Shown here: piece after piece, positions 16,302 to 24,506 of the stretch | How the letters are laid out: each line of letters opens with the position of its first letter | Position numbering within the stretch: the stretch's first letter is position 1 | NCBI RefSeq assembly: GCF_000504285.1 | Contig: NZ_KI632511.1 | Coordinates: forward strand, 9,344,154-9,408,153 | Reading direction: 5' to 3' | Length of the DNA: 64,000 nucleotides | Source of the DNA: Actinospica robiniae DSM 44927 | Lineage (GTDB): Bacteria > Actinomycetota > Actinomycetes > Streptomycetales > Catenulisporaceae | The notes under the pieces: generated by a model | The model's database searches: none | Told to the model about the DNA's origin: nothing | What the model saw: the letters and a program-made list of their open reading frames with translations, nothing else | Position numbers and translations under genes: made by a program

Positions 16302-17212
16302 CCAAGGGAGTTCCTCGTACGCTGCAACCGATTCCCGATCCGGGTGTGCAGCAGCCGAGGGTGTTCGAGCCCGCGCTTCTGCAGTATCCCAATGCCTTCC
16401 GCGCCGGCGAGCCCCGGTTCGAGGACCAGCAGACGCACCGGCGCTGGTACGCGGCGCGCCGTTCCGCGCTCGACACGGTGCTCGCTGCCGTCTCCGATTC
16501 GCCATACGCTGATTCGCTCGTGCTGCGTGGCAGCATCCTGCTACGTGCGTGGTATGGCCGGGCCGCGCGCGAGCCGGGCGATCTCGACTTCGTCGTCGTG
16601 CCGGAGAGCCGGCGGATCGAGGAGTACGGCACGACCCTGATGCTCGAGGGAATCGCCGCGGCCGCCCAGCAGGCGAGCAGCCGAAGCGACATCACGATCT
16701 CGGCGAAGGCCGCCGTCACCGAGGACATCTGGACCTACGACCGAGTGCCCGGCCGCCGCCTGCTCCTGCCCTGGAAGGCGGAAGGGCTGCCCGGCGGATG
16801 GGTGCAGCTCGACTTCGTCTTCAACGAGCACCTGCCGATCGCCCCTGAGGCGACCGTGATCCCCGCGGCGGGCCGGCCCAGCACCCTGCTGCTCGCGGTC
16901 ACCCCGGAGCTCTCGCTGATCTGGAAGATCATGTGGCTGGTCACCGACATCCACCCGCAGGGCAAGGACCTCTACGATGCCGTCCTGCTGGCCGAGCACA
17001 CCACGTTCAGCTACGAGATGCTCCAAGCCGCTGCCGCACAAGCCGATCCGTACTACGCGACGTACCCGGTGACGCTGCGCAGCATCGCGGCGCTCAAGAC
17101 GCCGTGGGGGCATTTCCAGGCGGAGTACCCGGATCAGCCCGCCGACGACTCCGGGTATGTCGAACGCCTAGTCGCCGCACTCGCGGCCACCTTTGACGCA
17201 GTCGAGGGGTGA
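16298..17212 (+). CDS. AbiEii/AbiGii-like nucleotidyltransferase
   Basis: A 304-residue protein with a nucleotidyltransferase core: the GS motif in LVLRGSILLRAWYG (residues 75-87) and metal-binding acids in EPGDLDFVV (D95 and D97). AbiEii toxins share this arrangement and transfer nucleotides, usually to RNA. The classical AbiEi antitoxin gene is absent; the partner is instead the coupled upstream protein. It could be a toxin of a new pair or a housekeeping nucleotidyltransferase. GTG 16298 was chosen over 16271 because of the 4-bp coupling. Confidence 0.8.
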   Translation: MTKGVPRTLQPIPDPGVQQPRVFEPALLQYPNAFRAGEPRFEDQQTHRRWYAARRSALDTVLAAVSDSPYADSLVLRGSILLRAWYGRAAREPGDLDFVVVPESRRIEEYGTTLMLEGIAAAAQQASSRSDITISAKAAVTEDIWTYDRVPGRRLLLPWKAEGLPGGWVQLDFVFNEHLPIAPEATVIPAAGRPSTLLLAVTPELSLIWKIMWLVTDIHPQGKDLYDAVLLAEHTTFSYEMLQAAAAQADPYYATYPVTLRSIAALKTPWGHFQAEYPDQPADDSGYVERLVAALAATFDAVEG

Positions 17213-17302
17213 CGCAAACTTTTCCTCGCCAAGACGCTGCTGCTCCACTATGGTCGGGCCTAGATTGAAGATCCGTTCTTCCCGGCACGGTCTGGAGGCG
17301 TC

Positions 17303-18472
17303 TTGCGAGTCGGGCTGCTGACCAGAGAGTTCCCCCCGGACGTGTACGGCGGTGCGGGGGTGCATGTCGAGTTCCTGGCCGACCGGTTGCAGGAGCTGGT
17401 CGACGTACGCGTGCACTGCTGGCGCAGCGCGCAGGAGACACAGGACTCTGACGGCGTATTCCGGCACGCGCCGGATCCGGCGCTCGCGAACGCCAACGAG
17501 GCGTTGCGCAGCCTGTCGATCGACCTGGCCATGGCCGCCGGAGTCGAGGACTGCGACGTCGTGCACTCGCACACCTGGTACGCCAACCTCGGCGGCCATC
17601 TCGCCAAGCTGCTGCACGGCATCCCGCACGTGATGACCGCGCACTCGCTCGAGCCGATGCGCCCGTGGAAGGCCGAGCAGCTCGGCGGCGGGTACGCGCT
17701 CTCGAGCTGGGCCGAGCGCACCGCCATCGAGAGCGCCGACGCCGTGATCGCGGTCTCGCAAGGGATGCGCGCGGACGTCCTGAGCTGCTACCCGACGCTG
17801 GACCGGGCGCGCGTCCACGTCGTGCACAACGGCATCGACACAGCCCTCTACCAGCCCACGTCGGAGACGGCCGCCCTGGCGAAGCACGGGATCGATCCGG
17901 ACCGCCCGTACGTGCTCTTCGTCGGCCGGATCACCCGGCAGAAGGGCGTGCCGCACCTGCTGCGCGCTGCCCGCCGCCTCGACCCGGCCGCGCAGGTGGT
18001 GCTGTGCGCGGGCGCGCCGGACACGCCCGCGATCGACAAGGAGTTCCGCGGCCTGGTCGACGAGCTCGGGCGCAGCCGCAGCGGCGTCATCTGGATTCCG
18101 CAGATGCTCCCGCGCCCGGAGGTGGTGCAACTGCTCAGCCACGCCGCGCTCTTCGTCTGCCCCTCGATCTACGAGCCGCTCGGCATCGTCAACCTCGAAG
18201 CCATGGCCTGCGGCGCCCCGGTCGTCGCCTCGGCCGTCGGCGGCATTCCCGAGGTGGTGCGCGACGGCGAGACCGGCCTGCTGGTCGACTACGACGAGAA
18301 TCGCCCGGAGGCGTTTGAGACCGGCCTCGCCGAGGCAATCGAATCCGTGCTCGCCGATCCCGCCGCCGCCCGCCGGATGGGCACCGCGGGACGCGAGCGG
18401 GCGGTGGCCGAGTTCGGCTGGGAGGCGATCGCCCGCCGCACGGCGGCGCTCTACGAACAGCTCCTGCGCTAG
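17303..18472 (+). CDS. glgM: GlgA/GlgM-type glycogen or maltose-1-phosphate synthase
   Basis: A 389-residue GT4 glycosyltransferase. It has the actinobacterial opening MRVGLLTREFPPDVYGGAGVHVEFL, the phosphate-binding glycine loop, and the conserved C-terminal PSIYEPLGIVNLEAMACG donor-binding segment near residue 290. In mycobacteria this subfamily (GlgM) makes maltose-1-phosphate from ADP-glucose and glucose-1-phosphate for the GlgE pathway; older annotations call it glycogen synthase. The next gene, glgC, makes the ADP-glucose. The start is TTG 17303 behind CTGGAGG. Confidence 0.9.
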   Translation: MRVGLLTREFPPDVYGGAGVHVEFLADRLQELVDVRVHCWRSAQETQDSDGVFRHAPDPALANANEALRSLSIDLAMAAGVEDCDVVHSHTWYANLGGHLAKLLHGIPHVMTAHSLEPMRPWKAEQLGGGYALSSWAERTAIESADAVIAVSQGMRADVLSCYPTLDRARVHVVHNGIDTALYQPTSETAALAKHGIDPDRPYVLFVGRITRQKGVPHLLRAARRLDPAAQVVLCAGAPDTPAIDKEFRGLVDELGRSRSGVIWIPQMLPRPEVVQLLSHAALFVCPSIYEPLGIVNLEAMACGAPVVASAVGGIPEVVRDGETGLLVDYDENRPEAFETGLAEAIESVLADPAAARRMGTAGRERAVAEFGWEAIARRTAALYEQLLR

Positions 18473-18503
18473 GCGCCGGCACAGATCAGCTCAGCACCAG
18501 TTT

Positions 18504-18528
18504 CATCTGACAGCGTTCCATCTGACAG
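18504..18528 (+). promoter_or_regulatory. direct repeat in the glgC leader
   Basis: CATCTGACAG occurs at 18504-18513 and again at 18519-18528, a 15-bp period, 43 bp before the glgC start. Such spacing could form tandem regulator sites. No known regulator matches by eye. Confidence 0.4.
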
Positions 18529-18570
18529 TGGCCAGCACGGCCGAACGGCCGTGGGACTAAGGGGCGGCGT

Positions 18571-19788
18571 ATGCGCGGCGGACCGTCGGTACTGGGAATC
18601 GTGCTGGCCGGCGGTGAGGGGAAACGGCTGATGCCGCTCACCGCCGACCGGGCCAAGCCGGCCGTGCCCTTCGGCGGGGCCTACCGGCTGGTGGATTTCG
18701 TGCTCTCCAACCTCGTCAACGGCGACGTGATGCGGATCTGCGTGCTGACGCAGTACAAGTCGCACTCGCTCGACCGGCACATCACCACCACCTGGCGGAT
18801 GTCGAACCTGCTCGGCAACTACGTCACCTCGGTGCCCGCGCAGCAGCGCCTCGGGCCGCGCTGGTTCCTCGGCAGCGCGGACGCGATCTACCAGTCGCTC
18901 AACCTGATCCACGATGAGAACCCCGACTACGTCATGGTGTTCGGCGCCGACCACGTCTACCGGATGGACCCGCGCCAGATGCTGCGCCAGCACATCGAGC
19001 GCGGGGCCGGCGCCACGGTCGCGGGCATCCGCATCCCGCGTGCGCAGGCCTCGGACTTCGGCATCATCACGCCCGCCGCCGACGGGGTGACGGTGGAGCA
19101 GTTCCTGGAGAAGCCCACCGACGCCCCCGGGCTCCCGGACGCGCCGGACCAGGTGTACGCGTCGATGGGCAACTACATCTTCACCACGAAGACGCTGCTC
19201 GACGCGCTGCGCCAGGACGCCGAGAACGACCAGTCGGTGCACGACATGGGTGGCAGCATCCTGCCTTCGCTCACCGAGCTCGGGCAGGTGCACGTCTACG
19301 ACTTCGACCAGAACCACGTGCCCGGCGAGACGAGCCGCGACCACGGCTACTGGCGCGACGTGGGGACCCTGGACGCGTACTACGACTCGCACATGGACCT
19401 GATCTCGATCCACCCGGTGTTCAACCTCTACAACCGGGAGTGGCCGCTCTACACGCACACCGTGCAGCTGCCGCCGGCCAAGTTCGTCGCCGGCGGGATC
19501 GCGAGCGAGTCGATGGTCGCGCCGGGCTGCATCATCAGCGGTCAGGTCACCCAGTCGGTGCTCTCGCCGGGCGTGGTGGTGGAGGAGGGCGCCGTGGTGC
19601 AGGGCTCGATCCTGCACGACAACGTGCGGATCGGGCGCGGAGCGGTGGTGCGCCGGGCGATCCTCGACAAGAACATCGTCGTGCCGCCGGGCGCGACCGT
19701 CGGCGTCAACCCGGAGCGGGACCGCGAGCTCTACCACGCCTCGCCCAACGGGATCATCGCCCTGGGCAAGGGACAGCACGTGCTGTGA
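18571..19788 (+). CDS. glgC: glucose-1-phosphate adenylyltransferase
   Basis: A 405-residue enzyme forming ADP-glucose from ATP and glucose-1-phosphate. The nucleotide-binding loop [23 protein letters not shown] begins near residue 12. [11 protein letters not shown] (about 125-135), the substrate loop EKP in FLEKPTDAP and a C-terminal left-handed beta-helix of hexapeptide-like repeats are all present. Length is normal. It lies 98 bp downstream of glgM on the same strand. The stop abuts the stop of the convergent regulator gene with no gap. Confidence 0.95.
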   Translation: MRGGPSVLGIVLAGGEGKRLMPLTADRAKPAVPFGGAYRLVDFVLSNLVNGDVMRICVLTQYKSHSLDRHITTTWRMSNLLGNYVTSVPAQQRLGPRWFLGSADAIYQSLNLIHDENPDYVMVFGADHVYRMDPRQMLRQHIERGAGATVAGIRIPRAQASDFGIITPAADGVTVEQFLEKPTDAPGLPDAPDQVYASMGNYIFTTKTLLDALRQDAENDQSVHDMGGSILPSLTELGQVHVYDFDQNHVPGETSRDHGYWRDVGTLDAYYDSHMDLISIHPVFNLYNREWPLYTHTVQLPPAKFVAGGIASESMVAPGCIISGQVTQSVLSPGVVVEEGAVVQGSILHDNVRIGRGAVVRRAILDKNIVVPPGATVGVNPERDRELYHASPNGIIALGKGQHVL

Positions 19789-20736
19789 TCACGCGTTATC
19801 GGCGCCGCACAGGCAGGCGTCGAGCGCGTCGGCGGGAGACAGGAGCACGCCGGCGAGGGGTGGCCGCGCGCTGAGCCAGCCCGGACCGGCGGCCCGGACG
19901 CGGCAGTGCGAGCCTTCGCCCGGGACGGGAAGGCGGGCGGGTTCCGCAGTGCTCTGCGTCTGGGACCACACCACGACGCAGGCCGGGTCGATCCGGCCGA
20001 CGGCGTCGTTCAGAGCCTCGGCCGGAACGGCGGCGCCCAGCATGGACACGGCCACACCGCGTTCCCGCAGTGCTGCCGCCAGCACTTCGAGCGGCAGGCT
20101 GTGCCACTCGTCGGGGGAGCAGGCGAGCAACACGCGTCGCGCCGCCGGCTTCGGCGGTGTGGCGGCTCGGACTCGGTGCAACGCGACGGTGACGCACCAC
20201 GACAGCAGGTGTTCGACCTCGACGTAATGGCCCTGCGACTCGGTCCACTTGCGCCCGACTGCGAGCAACGCCGGCTCGATCGTGGTCTCCCAGGCCGCGA
20301 TGACACCGTCGCGGCTCAGCGTCTGCTCGAGGATCTCCAGCGTCCCGCTCTGGTCCAGGCGCATCGCGCAGCGTGCGACGCCGCGGGCCCGGCCGGGTGA
20401 CGGACTGGGATCGGTCTCGACCGGCTCGGCGTCGCCGGGCGCGGCTGCCTCCCTTCGCGTGAGCTCCGTCCGTGCGAGGGCGGCCCGAGCCGCGTCGGCC
20501 GTGGCCGAGCCCTCGCCCACCAAACGGCAGAAGTACTCCAGCCGGGCCATGTCGGCGGCCGAGTAGCGGCGGTGGGCACCGGGTGCGCGCGGCTCCGGGC
20601 CGATCCCGTAGCGGCGCTCCCAGCTGCGCAAAGTCGGCACCGCCACGCCGAGCCGGGCCGCGGCGGCGGCGGCGCGGATGGTCAGCCGCGGCCCGTCGTC
20701 CTCCGGCGTGCCGCTCGCGGAGCTCGTCGAGCGCAT
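19789..20736 (-). CDS. MerR-type regulator with B12-binding-like domain (LitR/CarH-like)
   Basis: A 315-residue regulator. The N-terminal MerR helix-turn-helix contains VAVPTLRSWERRYGIGPEPRAPGAHRRYSAADMARL (about 33-68). The C-terminal part has the cap-helix motif WTESQGHYVEVEHLLSW and a Rossmann-like segment LLACSPDEWHSLPLEVLAAAL, as in cobalamin-using light-sensing LitR/CarH regulators. Whether B12 is bound depends on the histidine in DEWH, which I cannot verify. It faces the divergent 20847-22882 operon, consistent with light-responsive control. Confidence 0.8.
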   Translation of the reverse strand: MRSTSSASGTPEDDGPRLTIRAAAAAARLGVAVPTLRSWERRYGIGPEPRAPGAHRRYSAADMARLEYFCRLVGEGSATADAARAALARTELTRREAAAPGDAEPVETDPSPSPGRARGVARCAMRLDQSGTLEILEQTLSRDGVIAAWETTIEPALLAVGRKWTESQGHYVEVEHLLSWCVTVALHRVRAATPPKPAARRVLLACSPDEWHSLPLEVLAAALRERGVAVSMLGAAVPAEALNDAVGRIDPACVVVWSQTQSTAEPARLPVPGEGSHCRVRAAGPGWLSARPPLAGVLLSPADALDACLCGADNA

Positions 20737-20846
20737 GCGGTCAATCTATGCGAAACCTACTCACGTTGCCCGTCCGCGGCCCCGGCCGGAGGGTGGAGGA
20801 GATGGATCAGCTCTCCCGACCGGGAACGTCGATGCGGAGGCACGCC

Positions 20847-21389
20847 ATGCAGTTCTACGACCATCTTCCCCAAGACCACCGGCTCGGCCGGGTCTACCGC
20901 TACGGCGGCGGCTTCATGGGCCTGCTCCTGCTGGTCTTCGGCGTGCTCGGACTGGCCGACCAGCTGGCCTTCTTCACCACCCACGGCGAGCACGTGCTGG
21001 GCCTGACCAGCAACGGCACGCTCAGCGTGATCTCCATCGTGGCCGCGGCCGTCCTGGTCACCGGCGCCGTGATCGGCGGCAACATCGCCTCCACGGTCAA
21101 CTTCGCCATGGGCGCCCTCTTCGTCCTCAGCGGCGCGGTCAACCTGGCTCTGCTCGACACGCAGGCGAACTTCCTCGCCTTCCGCTTCCAGAACGTGATG
21201 TTCAGCTTCGTGGTCGGCGTGATGCTCGTGACCTTCGGCGCCTACGGCCGGGTCAGCGGCGGGCTTCCGCACGACAACCCGTACTGGCGGGCGCGGCACC
21301 CCGAGGCGGCCGAGGCCGAGTCCGCGGGCTCGGCGGAGATCGAGCCCGCGGCGCCCGCGAGGACGCCCGCCGGCCACGGAGCCCGGTGA
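20847..21389 (+). CDS. DUF4383-like four-helix membrane protein
   Basis: A 180-residue membrane protein with four hydrophobic segments (about residues 24-43, 58-78, 82-103 and 115-135) and a hydrophilic, Ala/Glu-rich C-terminus. This resembles the DUF4383 family, whose function is unknown. ATG 20847 was chosen because GGAGG (20836-20840) precedes it by 6 bases. It is translationally coupled to the next gene through TGATG at 21387-21391. Confidence 0.75.
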   Translation: MQFYDHLPQDHRLGRVYRYGGGFMGLLLLVFGVLGLADQLAFFTTHGEHVLGLTSNGTLSVISIVAAAVLVTGAVIGGNIASTVNFAMGALFVLSGAVNLALLDTQANFLAFRFQNVMFSFVVGVMLVTFGAYGRVSGGLPHDNPYWRARHPEAAEAESAGSAEIEPAAPARTPAGHGAR

Positions 21390-22882
21390 TGGGCGGCCTC
21401 TGCCTCGTCACCGGCGCCACCGGCTACGTCGGCGGCCGCCTGGTGCCCGAGCTGCTCGAAGCGGGCTACCGCGTGCGCTGTATGACCAGGTCGCGCGAGA
21501 GGCTCAAGGACCAGCCCTGGTTCGACGACGTCGAGGTCGTGGAGGCCGACGCCTCGGACGCGGCGAGCGTGCGCACCGCGCTCGACGGGGCGACCACGGC
21601 CTACTACCTGATCCACTCGATGCTCGGCGGAGCCCGCTTCGAGGACGCCGACCGGACGGCGGCGAGCACCTTCGCCGCCGCAGCGGGCGAGGCGGCGAAG
21701 GCCGGCGAGCTGCGCCGGCTGGTCTACCTCGGCGGCCTGAGTCCGCACGACGGCCCGCTCTCCCCGCACATGCGCTCCCGTCGCGAGGTCGGCCGGATCC
21801 TGCTGGACTCCGGCGTGCCGACGATCGTGTTCCGGGCCGCCGTGATCATCGGCAGCGGATCGGCCTCGTTCGAGATGCTGAGGTACCTCACGGAGCGGCT
21901 CCCGGTCATGGTCACCCCGCGCTGGGTGGAACGGCGGGTCCAGCCCATCGCGATCCGGGACGTGCTGAGGTACCTGGTCTCGGCGGCGGCGCTGCCGCCG
22001 GAGGCCGTCGGCGAGTTCGACATCGGCGGCCCCGAGATCCTGACATACCGCCAGATGATGCAGCGTTACGCGCGCGCCGCGGGACTCAGCAACCGGCTGA
22101 TCGTCCCCGTGCCGGTGCTCACTCCGCGACTGTCCAGCCTGTGGGTGGGTCTGGTCACCCCGGTCCCGGGCACCCTGGCCCAGCCGCTGGTCGAATCCCT
22201 GCACCACGACGCGGTGCGCGCCGACGACGCCGTCGCCGAATGGATCCCCGATCCGCCGCAGGGGCTGATCTCCTTCGACGAGGCCGTCGACCTGGCGCTG
22301 CGACGCGTACGCGAAGCCGCGGTGGCCACCCGGTGGTCCTCCGGCTCGGTGCCCGGCGCGCCCTCCGATCCGCTGCCCACCGACCCCGCCTGGGCCGGCG
22401 GCAGCCTCTACGCGGACGAGCGGCTGCGCAGCACGTCCACGCCGGCCGAGAACGTGTGGTCGGCGATCGAGGGGATCGGCGGCGAGAGCGGCTGGTACTC
22501 GCTGCCGTTCGCGTGGCAGGCCAGAGGCCTGATCGACAGCGTCGTCGGCGGCGTCGGGCTGCGCCGCGGCCGCCGCGACCCCCGGCATCTGCGGGTAGGC
22601 GACGCGGTGGACTTCTGGCGGGTCGAAGCGATCGAGCGCGGCCGCGAGAAGCTTTTGCGGCTGCGCGCGGAGATGCGCCTGCCCGGCCTCGCCTGGCTCG
22701 AACTCGGCGTCACTCCGACCGACGGGGGCTCGCTCTACCGGCAGCGCGCGGTGTTCTACCCCCGCGGCCTGCTCGGCCAGGCCTACTGGTGGTCGGTCAA
22801 GCCGTTCCACCGGTTCATCTTCGAGGCCATGGCGCGCAACCTCACGGCGTCGTCCCCGCCGTCGCTGGCGAAGCACAGGTAG
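21389..22882 (+). CDS. SDR-family NAD(P)-binding protein with DUF2867 domain
   Basis: A 497-residue two-domain protein. The N-terminal atypical short-chain dehydrogenase domain begins with TGATGYVGGRL (residues 8-18) and spans about 330 residues. The C-terminal part, from about 345 (LRSTSTPAENVWSAIEGIGGESGWYSLPFAWQARG), is a DUF2867 domain of the SRPBCC type. Such proteins often sit near photolyase and LitR genes, which fits the regulator next door, but the substrate is unknown. Its 3' end overlaps the convergent MBL hydrolase gene by 100 bp. Confidence 0.88.
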   Translation: MGGLCLVTGATGYVGGRLVPELLEAGYRVRCMTRSRERLKDQPWFDDVEVVEADASDAASVRTALDGATTAYYLIHSMLGGARFEDADRTAASTFAAAAGEAAKAGELRRLVYLGGLSPHDGPLSPHMRSRREVGRILLDSGVPTIVFRAAVIIGSGSASFEMLRYLTERLPVMVTPRWVERRVQPIAIRDVLRYLVSAAALPPEAVGEFDIGGPEILTYRQMMQRYARAAGLSNRLIVPVPVLTPRLSSLWVGLVTPVPGTLAQPLVESLHHDAVRADDAVAEWIPDPPQGLISFDEAVDLALRRVREAAVATRWSSGSVPGAPSDPLPTDPAWAGGSLYADERLRSTSTPAENVWSAIEGIGGESGWYSLPFAWQARGLIDSVVGGVGLRRGRRDPRHLRVGDAVDFWRVEAIERGREKLLRLRAEMRLPGLAWLELGVTPTDGGSLYRQRAVFYPRGLLGQAYWWSVKPFHRFIFEAMARNLTASSPPSLAKHR

Positions 22883-23694
22883 CGTTCCGCGGAGCGCCGC
22901 ACGGCGCCGACGCCGTCGGTCCGCACGACCCGCCCCCAGAACCCGCCGTAGATCCGTTCGAACGCGAACGGCTCGATCAGCGCGAGCGCGCGCCGCACGA
23001 CGCTCGGCCGCTCCGGGATGAAGTTCGGGACGCTGTACATGAAGCTCAGCCAGCGGCGGTCCATCACCACCATGAAGATGTCGCCGCTGAAGAGCGCGCC
23101 GCGCCCGTCCGGGTCGTCGGCCCAGTGCAGCACCGTGCCGCCGGCGAAGTGCGTGCCGGCGTTGATCAGGGTCATGCCGGGAGCGAGCGAATGCGTCTCG
23201 TCGTTCCAGTACTGGACCAGCGGATCCGGCCGCGGGACCCAGTCGCGGTCCGCGGCGTGCACGTAGAGCGGCGCGTCGAAGACGCGGGCCCACTCCGTCA
23301 TCGCGCCGTAGAAGTGCGGGTGGCTGACGGCGATCGCGCTGATCCCGCCGAGCTCTTCGATCCGGGCGCCGAGTTCGTCGTCGAGGTACCCGATGCAGTC
23401 CCAGAGCACGTTGCCGCCCGGCGCGCGGATCAGCAGCGCACGCTGACCCACCGCGAACGCGGGCTCCACGCCGATGCCGACGACATCGGGCCCTTCCTCG
23501 TCGAGGCGGGCCCGGTGCCCTTCGGCGCGCAGGCCGGCCAACGTGCTCCACCGCTGGCCGTCCCACCCGACGTACTGCCGTTCGTCCAGACAGATCGGGC
23601 AGTCCGGCCGTGCGGCCGGGTACTGGACGCCGCAGGTGGAACAGATCGGAAGAGCCCGGCCCTCCGGTGAGACGGCGCGCGTCGGACGAGACAT
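22783..23694 (-). CDS. MBL-fold hydrolase with N-terminal zinc ribbon
   Basis: A 303-residue protein. The N-terminus carries two CxxC pairs (CSTCGVQYPAARPDCPIC, about residues 18-35), predicted to form a zinc ribbon. The metallo-beta-lactamase fold follows, with SHPHFYGAMTEW near residue 123 in place of the canonical HxHxDH, a histidine in AGTHFAGG and an aspartate in LFSGDIFM. The first motif has lost its aspartate, so a two-zinc hydrolase mechanism is uncertain. It overlaps the 3' end of the SDR gene for 100 bp in antisense. Confidence 0.85.
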   Translation of the reverse strand: MSRPTRAVSPEGRALPICSTCGVQYPAARPDCPICLDERQYVGWDGQRWSTLAGLRAEGHRARLDEEGPDVVGIGVEPAFAVGQRALLIRAPGGNVLWDCIGYLDDELGARIEELGGISAIAVSHPHFYGAMTEWARVFDAPLYVHAADRDWVPRPDPLVQYWNDETHSLAPGMTLINAGTHFAGGTVLHWADDPDGRGALFSGDIFMVVMDRRWLSFMYSVPNFIPERPSVVRRALALIEPFAFERIYGGFWGRVVRTDGVGAVRRSAERYLCFASDGGDDAVRLRAMASKMNRWNGLTDHQ

Positions 23695-23706
23695 GAGGCT
23701 CCTGAA

Positions 23707-24219
23707 TCAGTTGAGCTTGGCCCGAACGTAGTGCAGGAAGTCCGAACCGGCTAGCGCCGCGAGGCCCGAGGCGGCGAGCCGGGTGGCGCGGGGCGCGAAG
23801 ACGTACCCGCCCGAAAGCGCCGTGACCACCCACATGCCGGTGCAGAACGGGCAGGTGAGCAGCTCGCCGATGGTGCGCTTCGCGCCCTCGCCGCGCACTT
23901 CCTCCTTGAGTTCGGCAGGGCCCTGGGTTCCCTGGAAGCGGGTGAACGGGGCGCGCAGCGGGCTGGTGACCGGGTTCCTGGCCACGAGCCGGCTGAGCTG
24001 ATGCGTCGCCAAGGCGGTGACCACTACGTCCCACGGCGACGGCGCCACCACCTGGCGGCGGGTCAGCCGCGCGGTGAGCGCGAGCGCGGTCACGCTGCCC
24101 GCGTAGACGCCCATCGCGCCGAGGTAACCGCCGAGCGGGAACTCCTGGTCCGGCGCGTACTGCCGGGCGACGTGCTCCAGCGGGCTCGTGGACCTGCTCT
24201 GGCCGTTGTTCGAATTCAT
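23707..24219 (-). CDS. DUF1360 family membrane protein
   Basis: A 170-residue protein with hydrophobic segments around residues 30-50, 62-75 and 120-140 and the family-typical CPFCTGMWV motif near residue 122. DUF1360 proteins are small membrane or membrane-associated proteins of unknown role found in sporulating bacteria. Its start overlaps the stop of the upstream SDR remnant by 4 bp, so it belongs to the operon 25555 to 23707. Confidence 0.8.
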   Translation of the reverse strand: MNSNNGQSRSTSPLEHVARQYAPDQEFPLGGYLGAMGVYAGSVTALALTARLTRRQVVAPSPWDVVVTALATHQLSRLVARNPVTSPLRAPFTRFQGTQGPAELKEEVRGEGAKRTIGELLTCPFCTGMWVVTALSGGYVFAPRATRLAASGLAALAGSDFLHYVRAKLN

Positions 24220-24506
24220 ACGCTGTTCTCCGCTTTCGCGTTGCCGAGTCGTCGGGCCGCCTTGTCGTCGAGCGTCGTGAGCGCGCTGACGAGGCGGGAG
24301 TCGAGGCGCCCGGCGGTCTGGTCCCCGCGGTCCACCGCGGTGTTCGCACCCTGATCCGGAGCGGCCGTGTCCTCCGCGGTCAGATCGCCGGCTACCGTCA
24401 CGACCTCGGCGCCGCGTTCGGCCGGCTGCCTCGCCACGGCGAAGCCCAGCCCGCGCGAAGATCCGGTGACCACGGCGACGGAACCGTCGAACCGAGTCCG
24501 CCTCAT
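24216..24506 (-). pseudogene. truncated short-chain dehydrogenase remnant
   Basis: A 96-codon frame that starts like a classical SDR (VAVVTGSSRGLGFAVARQ, residues 10-27, then AEVVTVAGD) but lacks the NAG motif, the catalytic Ser-Tyr-Lys and the dimer helices. Intact SDRs have about 250 residues. The remaining residues are polar and unlike any SDR segment. The frame is still coupled to both neighbours by 4-bp overlaps, so translation through it may be kept for the operon even though the enzyme is lost. A short functional protein cannot be excluded. Confidence 0.65.

Noticed and set aside
16298-17212. Classical AbiE type IV toxin-antitoxin locus
   Set aside because: No AbiEi-type winged-helix antitoxin lies next to the nucleotidyltransferase. 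The partner is unrelated, so the standard label is not justified.
21242-24349. Very long minus-strand open frame of over 1,000 codons
   Set aside because: It runs antisense through the SDR-DUF2867 gene and out of frame through other real genes. Its composition is Arg/Gly/Ala-rich with no domain, typical of a shadow in high-GC DNA.
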